Shown here in pieces: positions 10,101 to 22,100 of a stretch of DNA of 64,000 nt. The stretch lies in the NCBI GenBank assembly GCA_023053545.1, contig JAKZAN010000001.1:9692565-9756564 (forward strand). The letters run 5' to 3'. The position numbers and the translations under genes were made by a program. Each line of letters starts with the position of its first letter. Position 1 is the stretch's first letter. Source of the stretch: Lepidurus packardi (Eukaryota > Arthropoda > Branchiopoda > Notostraca > Triopsidae). Under the pieces are notes generated by a model, which had not been told where the DNA came from, made no database searches, and worked only from the letters and a program-made list of their open reading frames with translations.

Positions 10101-13100
10101 AGGAGAGAAGGAAAAGTGGATGAAACTCTTGCAAAGAACTTGGGTCTATTTGAGTATTGTGCCGGGTTTAATTGTCCAATCTGCCTACGTAGTAGCTATT
10201 GTCGCCATGATGGTACTTTTTTACAAGCGAGATTTGGAATTTCTAAAAACCAGAGATGTTTTGTAGGCGTGGAGTATTACGTACCACAGTTGGCTTACCT
10301 TTGTCCTGCTTATATGGTCGTGTGCACTCTGGATTATGCCGAAACAGCGTGTAGCTACTCTACAATCCATGCCAGCGCTAGTTTCCTACAGTTTATTCCT
10401 CCTTTTGGCACAGTACTTGTATTGCTTGAACCTAACGGACGATGAACTACCCGTTCAAGTCTCGTCGGTCAATCTGGGCCAAGTCGGATTCGTAAAGAAC
10501 GTCGACGAAGCTTACAAACCCTTACTAACCAAGGTATTACACAATAATCTTGGATTACAGTAATGAACTTAAAAATTCCTATTCAGATGGTTTATACCAT
10601 CGTATTTTGGCTTACCTTGAGGCAATACGAACAGGAACGGCAGATTAGACTCGCCCATGAACGTGCTCGCAGATCTTTTGGAATGGCGTTAAGCTGCACC
10701 GGCAATGGAATGATTGTCTCGGGTAAAAACTGTCTAAACTCGAATTTTCGCAGTTTGCGCTTAGAGTTTCGGGTTTAAATTATTCATAGGCTTGGTTCAG
10801 CAAGTACAGTTGCCTCCCAAAGATGCCTTAGATAGGCCTAATACCAGCCCGGCCTGGTTGGTTAAATTCGGAGCTGCACTTCATCGTTTATTAGTCAGAG
10901 TTTGGATTTGGGTCGTGGCCATTATGCTTTTTATCATCGGTATCGGCCAAGGCGAACATGTGGTTCTCTACCGGATTCTCTATATGGCCTTATTCCTCGT
11001 TTTCGTCTTTACTTTTCAAGTACAAAACTCCTATGTTTCTACTTCCGTATTTGCTAACTTATTCAATAATTTAACGAAATTGACATTTTTTAATTATATA
11101 TTAAAAATTTATATATTGCGGTATAGTTATCTTACACGGTTTGGCGACGTCTTCTGTACCCCTTTTGGTTGACTGTCATTATCTACTCGATGGTTGTCCT
11201 GGTGTTAGTCTATACCTACCAGTTCGATCATTTCACTGAGCATTGGGAGCAATATTTGAAGATTCCTGAGCAATTGCAAGTCCTTCAAAAAATTAAATTT
11301 GTTTATCGTTTTAAAGTAAACGAGTATGAGTTTCTATTATTGTCGGAATTTTCAGGCAGAACGATATTGGTTTGGAAGTGTATGATACAGGAACTTTATT
11401 CCTTCGCTTACTCACGCCCACCTTTTTCGTGGTAATTACTGCGGTGCAGCTTCATTACTTTCATCAAGAATTTTTGGATGTGTCAGACTTGGAGAAAAAG
11501 TAAGAATAGAAAAATAAGGTTCAGCTTCTTTGATTTTTAAATATTTTTTTTTTTTTTTTTACTTATTTTCTTTTTTTCTTTGCTAGGAAATGTCCGCCGA
11601 GTGGAAGCATGGAAGGATTACTGGAAGAGCACGCCACCGATGAAGCTGAGGCCCCCGAACCACCAGGCAAAGCACCGGAAATGGACGAAGACGAAACAAT
11701 TACTGAAAAGCTTGATTCCAGTATTTTCAGTAGTTTTACGTTCCGGAAACTTGAAGGTGTCTTTTTTTGTCATAGCCTATGCTAACAAAAATACGTTATA
11801 CTTTGAGTAACGCAGTAGTTAATCACTCTTAGAATCGGCGATGATTTTGGTGAAGAAGTGGTTTGCTCTCTTTCAACAAACGTTTATTCAATTGGTAGAA
11901 CTCGCCTGGAGGTTCTTGGATCTTCATATGATGAAAATTGTTTTTTTGTCGCTGCTCCTGCTTTCCGTTTATGACGTAAGCACACAGATGACTTGTTCCT
12001 AAGTTATGTTTTTTACGCGATTTATTACACTAGGTCTGCGTTTTACATTACCCTTTTTGCATAACCGTAGTTTTGAGCGTGCATTCCAAATTTCGGTATC
12101 AGAAATGGGCGTGTCGGGCCTCCGCGGGCTGGGCTTGCTTCTTATTCCTTGCAAGAATGATATATCAAATCGACTACATTGACCATCAAGCTTACAACAT
12201 CAATTGCACGGTAATTTTCGTTACGGACGTAATAATTCTCTAAAAATTGAAATGGAGAGATCATCAACATGTTCACAGGAAACTCGGAAGGATATTTTTT
12301 AAAAAGAATTTGAAATGGACGAAACTAATTAATTCACTAGAAACTAATTGACTTTGTGTTTGTTCTTAGTGGAGTAATGGAAGTTTTTATGCGGGTAATA
12401 CAACAACTTTGAACCTTATGGAGTGGATCGGGTTCCGAAAGAGTGCGAAATTACCCGAGTTACTTAAAGGATACATAGGTAATATATACTTAAATTCTCT
12501 TGGATTTGTTACTGGCAATGTATATTCATTTAATAATATTTTTAGGTTTAATTTTGGTGCTCACGATCCAAGCCGTGATCCAAATTCGACAAGGCTTGCA
12601 TGGCGTGGAAGTACCCAAAGAAGGAAAACCTGGCGTTCTGTTTGAAGGCGTGACTCGGTTTCAAGCCGATGAGGGTCTGATCCAATGTTCCAAATTTCTG
12701 ATGAATTTTGGCTTCTACAAATTCGGCATTGAAGTAATACTTCTGACAGTATTTCAAAAATGCTTTCTTCGAAACTACTAGAATTTGCATTCCTTTCTTT
12801 AGATTTGCTTGGTGACCATGGTGGGCGTGCTCGGATCACGTTTGGATATATATTCCCTGGTTTACGCAGGATGGCTGTGCTACTTGTATCGACAGCCACG
12901 CGCCCAGTTGGCTCGTGTCTGGCCCGCATTGGTTATCTGCATCGCTGTTTGCCTAGGACTTCAATATTTCTTGTGCTTAGGCTTACCACCTGTTAATTGC
13001 CTTGGTAAAGCTTCTGAGACTTTCCAGGCTTCACTTCTTAATTTGAATTTTATGTTTTCTTCTTTATTTATTGCTTAATTATCAACTGCATAAAATTGCA

Positions 13101-16100
13101 GAATATCCTTGGGATGTGTTTCCAAAATTACGAGACTGGCTGTTCCTACCAGACTTCGTTAAACCGCCCGAGTCCTACAAACTAGTCAGTACGTAGATCA
13201 TCCAGGTTTTCAATATTTCTTTTTATTTCTAACGTCTTTTTTTATAGCGGATTTCATATTGTTGACGTTGTGCAGTGGTCAGTGGGTTATTTTCTGTGGC
13301 GAGCCATTAGGTTATTACGCAGAAGCAGGCACAAATACCGAGCTAGGACCTTCACCGGAGAAAAATCCCTTAGGCGATTTTCTTACCGGTCCTTCCAAAT
13401 GCTGGCTGGACGTTGTGAAAGCTGTTGTGTGCCCCGCCATGTACTGGATGGCGTTGTCGGTCATGTTTTTGGCGGGAACCAATCGCGTGAACGCTTTCGC
13501 CATTGGCTACTTGCTAGCTTCGTTCCTCTTTCTTTGGAAAGGCAATGAGTTCTTTTTGTGGCCTCGACATCAAGTTTTGCATTGGTAAGAGAAATTAAGA
13601 TCTGCTTCAAAAATTTAAAAAAATCGTAGGTGGAATGCGTTGGTGGGGTATAACGTGGCAGTGATGACAGGAAAAGCCTTCTTGCAACTAATTGGCTGTG
13701 CCTTCATTACACAACTGCAAATCAACGCCTGCTGGCTGGTCCAGATTTGGGGCATTGCTTGTTTGCAGAAATTTGGGGTCAAGGTCCCTCTCAATTTGGC
13801 AGGTATATCTTCAACTCGTGTCTTGCGATTTTTTTCTTATTTTAACGCATCAAATTCTTCAATAGGTGATTTTTTGCCGCAACACATAATTTAAAGAAAA
13901 TTGTATTCCGCTAATTTCAGATTTTGGAGATTGTCCGTTACCGACTGACGAAGCTGGAATGTTTTGGGATGGAGTGTGTTTTGCATGTCTCTTGTTCAGC
14001 CGACGACTTTTTGGCAGTTATTATTTCTCGCATGTAGTCAATGAAATCAAGGCACAAAACATGCTAGCGTCCAGGTATGGATAAAGATGATTTTTTTCCC
14101 TTAAAATAACCCCATTCTCTGATTAGGGGAGCCGAATTAATTGCGGCCTTGGCCGCTGAAAGGATTCGTGAGCAAGAAGAAGAAGAAAAACGAATATTGG
14201 ACTCGATTCGTGAAAAAATGGATCGCATTAAAGCTACACAACAGCGTCTCAATCCCCAGACGGAACCACAGGACCATTATAAAGGTAACCTTTTTTTCCT
14301 TCTCTTTTTTTTTTTTATTTGGAACATCCCAAAGTAGTCGCAAAGTTTTAGATTCTTCAAATTGTAAATTGACCTAAAATAGCACGAAAACTTAGATTAT
14401 ATGTCAGCTAGTGTAGCTCATTCCGCAAGTAGTATTTTTATTAGAAAATCCGTATAGTCTTGTTATTTTTTCGTGTAAGAAGTAATAATTTAAAGTTTCA
14501 TTTACCTTGAAAAGTAGAAAGTAGCAACTTGGTTCTAGACTGAAATATCGTTGGAATGGTCCGTTCTAGTTAGCGGTGATGGGTTTGTTCTGTGTTGTCT
14601 TAATCATACGTGTGGTATTTTTGGGGCGTTATTTTGTCCTGGTTTTTGAGTAGCGGGAAGTCGGGAGCCCTGTTCTACCGTCCCTTCACGTCTTTCCTTG
14701 GCCGAAGAAGGCGTGGGTTTCGTCTCCCAACCCCCTTCAGCCAGCCACGCCCATCGATTCCCTCATTTCTTCGGAGAAGACACTCGCGCTTCGTCAATCA
14801 CGCCCTCTCCTTCCCCGTTCCGACCCATTTCCCCATCAATAGCAGCAATACCTTGTAGCGTAGCCGATAAATCTTTGACACGAACCGTAGGCGCTGGATC
14901 GCCTTCTTCTGCCGCGTATTCCTTCTCATTGGAAGGTTACTGTGAGCAGCGTATGTCGTTGTACACGCCCCAAGGCACTGCCCCTGCTTCGCCCCTCCCT
15001 TTTGACGAATCCATCATGGGCAGCCACTCGGAAAAGAAGACGGGGCTTACGCACGTACGTCATCATTCCCAGCCCGTGTCCACCATGGTTTTCCCGCTGA
15101 AGCCGCCACCCACTCCGCGGAGACGCTCGAGTCTGCGCAGACGATCCTTTGCGGCCTCTCCTGCCGGCGTTTCTCATCATACCTGTAAAAATCACCCTCA
15201 GAATTACCCTAAATCACATACGGGGGCACATCAATCCGGAAGCACTCGCTTTTCCCAGACATCCACCACCACAGCGCATGGCCACGGCCCTTACAGGTCT
15301 ATTTTACCACCCGCGTCACATATTTCGCTTTTTCCCGTTGGGTTCTTTAGGTTTTTGGCTTTATTTTTCGCATGATAGCGATATTCGCTTGAAGCTTTAT
15401 TATTATGAATGCAAGCTTTTGGGTGGGCGAAGTTTCGTCTTATTCCGCATTTCTTAACTCGTTTGGGGTCGTTTTTAGCTATCCTGTCCGGTGATTACCA
15501 TCTGTTTACGGATGACGAGTTGTTGGCGCCCGTAAGCGGAGTCAAGATGGCACCGAAAGCCGAAGAAGAAGATTGTGGGGATACCTTATCCCTTGGACGA
15601 GTAAGTACTTTCGTTTAGACGGAGTTTTAAGATTTTTTTAAGCATAAGTTTGGGATTTTAGTTGGTTAGTTCGGCGTTTCGGCATGGAATCGAAGAAGCT
15701 ACGGATAGGGCGGAGCGAAGGTCTGATAGCGAAGGACTGAGTGTACCGGCACATTCCCCGACGCATAGTCGAAGAGTCTCTTGGAGTATCCAGGTATGTT
15801 TGTCTGCAATGTATCAGAAGAAAAATGTCGAAAGGGTCTTATGTGTGTTGAATTTTCTGTTGTTCAATAATATTGTCCGAGCGATTTATCTTTAGGCGTC
15901 TGTATAATCTAAGAATTAATTTTTTATTCTTATTAGTTACTAATATAATGTGTTATTGTTGTTAAGTATACTATTATGTTACTATTATTATTTTACTATT
16001 AATATGTTGTTATTAACTATAATTATTATTCTTGTAATATTATCAACTATATGTACTACTTATTTTTCTGTTAAGGCCGCCGTATACTGCAGGTAGTTGA

Positions 16101-19100
16101 TCATTTTTCGTCAAAAGATGTCACTGATGACAGACCCCTATATTCTGTTTATATCATATGTCTAGGAAACTGTTTTGGGCAGCTAAAGTTGTTTTGAACG
16201 GTTTGACGGAGGCTGTAGGTTCGTTTTTTGGCACAGCGGTAAAAGTTTGTTCAAACTATTTGTCGGTTAAATTTCTCAGTAATTCACATCAGCGTCTAAT
16301 CAAGACTGGGTGGGCGGATTCGACTAACTATGCTAACAAGATAACGCGTATGCGACTCAAGGGCCAAAGCCACGAAAAAGAAGAGGAGCGTTCATGTACA
16401 TCGGTTTGATCGAAAGTTGCTGAATGGGCTAAACAATAAGCAAAAGAAAATGATCGGACAAAAGCAAGGAAAGGAATGTCGGAAGTCCGGTTTGACACCC
16501 GGCATGCTGGATGCGTGCCAAGAATTAGTCTGGGAGTGAATTATGAGATATAGTTTTCGCCGGTTGGGCATTAATTTAGAGTAAGGAAGTAGTCGGAATT
16601 AAATAAAAAGGGTCAGCCAATTGTTTAAAGATTATTCTTTTCATATGTTATGTGAAATTTCTTATCTTAATATTATAAACGGAAAGCTTAAAATTATCAA
16701 AAACAGAAAGAGGTAATTCAAGAATTATTTTTTACAAAATATTTTAATAGGAAAATCTAAGAAAACAGGGTCATTTTATTTTATAATTTATTTAACATTT
16801 TCATAACTTAAAACTTTGTGTAAAAAAATTATGGAAGAAAAGTGTTAACAGAAACTACCCCACTTCTAAATATATCCCTTGCATTACTGTCAGAATAAAA
16901 TTGTATTATATTGTGTTGGGAGGGAGAATTTTTTAATCCCTTTTTTTTTGCCATGCTGTTCCACTACACCGAGGCCTTAATTGTCTAACGTTAGCTTAAA
17001 ATAATGTCGGTTTTATGGATTACTTTTATTAATTATGTAATTTTTTCTAACTTATATATTTGTTATGGTTTTCGTTTGTTTTTACTGTTTAGGTGCCTCA
17101 TTATGAAGACCGTAGTCATAGTAATCGCACATCGGCAGTTTTCGACGACAATCCGGTAGAGTACGCCGAAAGCGAGATTATGGTCGAAAGACTAGAACGC
17201 ACACTACGAGAAGACAGTCGAGATGAGGAAGATCACGATGACTTCTTCGGTGAAGATCATGAAGAAGACCACGAAGATATACCCAGGCCTGCAGGATTAC
17301 TAGGCAACATAGAAGGTGCAGTAGCCATGGCTTTACGTAAAGTGTGGGTCATGCTACGGTTTGGAATTGCGTTTGTCAATTCATCGCTTAGCAGCTCCGC
17401 AAATCACACGGATGCCTATTGCTACGACTATCGTTACGTCATCAACACTCTAACAAAAGAAAAAAGCATTTTGAAGGTAAATTGTTCCACATCTGTAATA
17501 AAACTACGTGCGTCTTTATTTTTTCATTTATTATGGTTACGTACTTTGGTCTTTACAGGCACAGTTAAGTTTGTACTATGGGGATAAATACGGCGTGAGT
17601 GACTGGGATTTGCATAGCGCCATTAACGTGTTCAAGCAATTAAGGTACGTACTAATTAAGTGATTCCGTAACCTGATTTTTCTGTAGCATGGCTTTCAGT
17701 GTGCTTTCACTTCAGTCAGCAGTCAACTGGACGGTCTAAGATTTTTTGTCCAAAAAAAACGCTTTCGATGTGTGTAAATGGTTGTTTGTGTATTAGCTCC
17801 GCCCCTCCGCCCGAAACTAAGACGCAAAGGGCGGATACTCCTTCCCCGCAACACGTCTCTCGCCCATGTGACGTGGTGGAGATTCGCATCGAATGTGCCT
17901 CCGTGGATGGCCGCTTGAGCTGTGGTAGCAGCATCGAGAACGCTACTTGCCGAGGCACGCCTTCGCCCACCTTGCTAGAACCGCCCTTTTTGCCTCCACA
18001 AACCAGTCAAAAACGAAGGTATAAAGTGTTTATACAAAGAATGTTCAGGTTTCGCCAGATTTTGTACGTACTTCTGCCACTTGTACAGAAATATGAACTG
18101 TCCGCCTCTTCGGCAAATCATAAAGGAAAAAAAAGACATTTCCGTGTTCCAGAGCAAGTTGCTTGTATGGAATTATCCACCAAAAGCACTGTGTCCTAAA
18201 AATGAAGAAAAACTACTTTCTAATGATAGGTTTTTTTATCACGCGCGAAACATTATTTGAGTGATTAGAGAAAGAAATGTCAAAAATAGGCCTCGTAGCT
18301 TTCAAAGTCACAGACGTATCAGTGCCCATGGCACCGTAGCGGTGTTCTGGAATTTCCCGGAAAGCTCCGTTCCGCTCTTTTGGGCGGAACGGGAACGAGT
18401 GGCGTTGCACCGAAAGTAGCAGGGAACGGATTTCTTCGAGAAATTTACGGTTCTATCTAGTTCCAGGCATATGTACTGCTTGGGCCACCTAGTGTCCACA
18501 TGTGGAAACTTTTTTTATTCTGTTCTACCGCTTTCACAAACGATTTTTAAATTTGTTTTCCATAAAATTATCGGATCGTTGAACGAAGCGGACCTTTAAG
18601 TGGAGTGAAATTCCGTTCCGGAGCTTGCCGTTGGAAAAATTTTTAGAACTGGAACGGAACTGAGCGACAGAATTTGACGAATGAACGATAAAGAACGATG
18701 TTCGGAAAAGATAAGCTCTGGAACATTGCACCGTAGAGCTATATTTACTGTTAAAAGCATGGATAAACAGTAACCGTGGTTACGAGCGTAGCGCCACGAC
18801 CCGTTCGTCACATCGTGACTTAATCTACAGTAACTAGTGAACGGCTGTTCACAATTGTTTAGAACGAAGTTTGGTGTTCTTAAAATCATGAGCGAAAATC
18901 TTAAAACATACTATACACAGATCCTTCAAAATTTCAGGAAGTGAATTTGGTAGCTGTTACCCATTAAGGCTCCCGTATACCTTAGCTTATTGATGCGAAA
19001 CAGTCACAGATGGCACTGATGTTTGTTTGTATTTTGCGAAAGCCTTGCGTAAGAAAGTAAAAAAGGAAACATATTGCTAATTGCCGGCAAAGTTTTTACG

Positions 19101-22100
19101 CTTGTTTTTCTTCTCAAAAGTACAACTTGTCATCACAGTTTGCTGTAGTAGCACAGTGTCCCAAAATCAAGTCGCCGAACATTTGGAACAAGATTTCTTG
19201 AAAACGGCTCGTCAGATTTAAAAGCAATCTAAAACACACATTTCCTTTATTTTAATCAGTATTACACAGCCAAAGGACAGATTTTTAGTTAACGTGTTTC
19301 CAGTAGTTGCCAAATTTATTTGCATATTTCCAATTTATTACTCGTTGAAAAAAAATTTCATTGGTTGTGCACTACCTATTAGCAAGCTTAAGTTTACTGT
19401 ACTGGTTTTCTGCAAAAGGTGTTCCGAAATTCCCCATCCTTACCTCCTATACCGAACTAATCTATACAGGAGCCTTAAAGCTTGAAAAGGCGAACGAGAT
19501 TCTAAATTCGAAGATAATCTCTGAATGTATGACCCGTAACGGTAAAAATCTGGTAACTTGTAACGAAATTTCCGTGTTATATGACGTAACGGTGGACACA
19601 AAACAAACGTATTCTGTAATCTAGGGATTCTTGGCTGGGCGCAGAAGAAGAAATATCCAAACCTGAGTCGGACGACTGTCAAAAGACGATTGGTTTCCAG
19701 CAATACCCACTTTTACGCTTAATTACGTCATTATGGTTCGCACTGATGTCCAAGTCAGAACTAGTGTCCTACTTGGCCGTTTTCTGGAACCAAGTCAAAT
19801 CCGCGTCGGTCTTATCCCTACCATTGCCTTTCATGGTCTTCATATGGGGTACTCTGTCAGTGCCACGCCCCACGCGCCACTTCTGGATCGCCCTTATTGC
19901 CTACGTCCAAATCGTAGTGCTGATCAAATGCTTTTTCCAGTTTGATTTATGGTCTTGGAACCTCCCTTATACCCATAATGCTAATTTGGGCCAACCCTTT
20001 TGGCCGCCCCGTATCCTGGGCGTGGAAAAGAAGGAGAAATACGCCATTTGGGATTTGGTGCTCTTGTTAGTTCTCTTTTTCCATCGGTAAACCCGATCTA
20101 CCTTCCAAAAATTCGTTTGGATTTTATTTTTATTATATTTCAGATTCATGTTGAAATCTATGGGGCTTTGGAAAGATGCTGGGGACGCTCCCAGCCTGAA
20201 AAAGAAAAAGCGCTTAGAGGAGTATGAGGCTAAAAAAAAGGCAGAAGTAGAGAAAGAAATAGCGTTATACGAACTAAGTACAACGAATAAGGAATCGGCA
20301 TTCGCGTTCGATTTGGCGACCGTAGAAGCACCTGCTTCACCGGTTTTGTCGACAGCTAGTGACGATAACTTAACGTTAAAGGCACTATCTGCTTCGAGCC
20401 GAGCAGCAAGCCCAGTGGGCGTGCCCTTGAACAAGTACGCCCAACATTTTCAAGCCGTCAAAAAACGTTTTAAGGAAACGGCAGATGTAGCCATACCTTT
20501 CTGCAAAACAAAGTAAATATTCTTTTTAAGCTTTCAAGAATGACTCTTAAATTACAATTTTAAAAAAGTCTGATTTAAAAATAATGTTTACGTAGAACCC
20601 AGTCATCGTTAGCGAAAACGAGACATTTCTGGTTTTCTATTCTCAATCCTTCCGCTCGAGTCTCGAAGGACATTTACACTTGGATGTTTCTGTGTGATTT
20701 TTTTAACTTTTTCGTCGTCATTTTCGGTTTCGCTGCGTTTGGGGTAAGTGGAGCTTGCAAAAAGGATTCGTTTTAAATGTAATAGAAATATTACGGTTAC
20801 AAATCTTATGTCGTAGACACAACAAGGGGATGGAGGAGTGATGGCATACTTGGAAGAATCGAGAGTGCCGATACCCTTTTTAGCTATGTTAGTACTTCAG
20901 TTCGGATTGATTCTCGTGGATCGAGCGTTGTACTTGAGAAAACACCTTTTGGGGAAATTAATGTTCCAGTTGGCAACTACATTGGGGATCCATGTCTGGA
21001 TGTTTTTGGTCCTCCCAGCAGTCACCGAACGGTAATTTTTTTAAAAATTATTTACTTTAAAAGTATATTACGTTAATTTCTGATGTATTTTTGTCCTTTT
21101 ACGTTGGATCAGCCCTTTCAATGCGGCTCGACCCCCACAGATTTGGTACATGGTCAAGTGCGTATATTTGCTCCTGTCGGCTTACCAAATTCGTAGCGGG
21201 TACCCAACACGCATTTTGGGCAACTTTGTTACCAAAAACTATAACTACGCTAATAATTTTCTCTTCAAAGGGTAAAATCTTATTTCTGTCTGCCAATTTT
21301 ATATCCCCCATTTATTTGAATTGACCTTTAATTGCTATTTTTAGCTTGGTAGTAAATTATTGACGATTGTCGTTACAGATTCATGCTGGTACCGTTTTTG
21401 TTCGAACTTCGAGCGTTAATGGATTGGATTTGTACCCCTACCACGATGTCCTTGTCGGACTGGATGAAATTGGAGGATATTTTTGCGCAAATTTTCAAAA
21501 TTAAGGTACATTTATGGTTTTCAAAGCGGAAGCATATACGTATTCTTCTTAGTGCGAAAGAAGAGCGGAAGTTGCGTATCCACAAGGCCGGGGAGAACCC
21601 AAACGTGCAGTAATTAAATACGGAATGGGCGGTTGCTTTCTGCTCATCATTGTGGGAGTGATTTGGTTCCCATTAGTCCTCTTTGCATTGGGAAATACTG
21701 TAGGATTACCTAGTATACCGGATAGTGTTCACATCCAGCTTAGCTTTGGGGGAACTAGCACGCCTGCCTTTCGGGCTAATATTCAAAGCCGAGAAATGTT
21801 TAGGTATTTTTCTGTTCACGAGTTTACTTCTACTTTCTGTTATATAATATTCGGACAAGTTTAAAAGTTGAAAATTTTTTGTTTTGTTTTATAGATTTAA
21901 CGAAGGGGATTGGGACAAATTTTGGTACAAGTACCAGGAAGATCGCGTGGCTCAAACATTTCTCTCTGCCTACGATTGGCAGGACGTAGGCGTGGCCCAA
22001 TTTAGTATCAATTCGTCCATTGTATGGGATATGACTCCGCCTGCAAGATTAGCCTTAGCCAAAAAACTCTTACAAGGTAAGAAAAAGGTTTGCTGGGCAT

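Noticed and set aside
15185-15375. Open extension of the Piezo linker exon past 15184
   Set aside because: The frame remains open, but only the donor at 15184/15185 gives the phase needed for the next conserved exon (ILSGDYHLF); the alternative donor near 15296 causes a stop.
17645-17796. Coding-looking stretch beginning MCFHFSQQ between two Piezo exons
   Set aside because: Splicing 17644 directly to 17797 keeps phase, and no combination including this stretch fits both neighbours.
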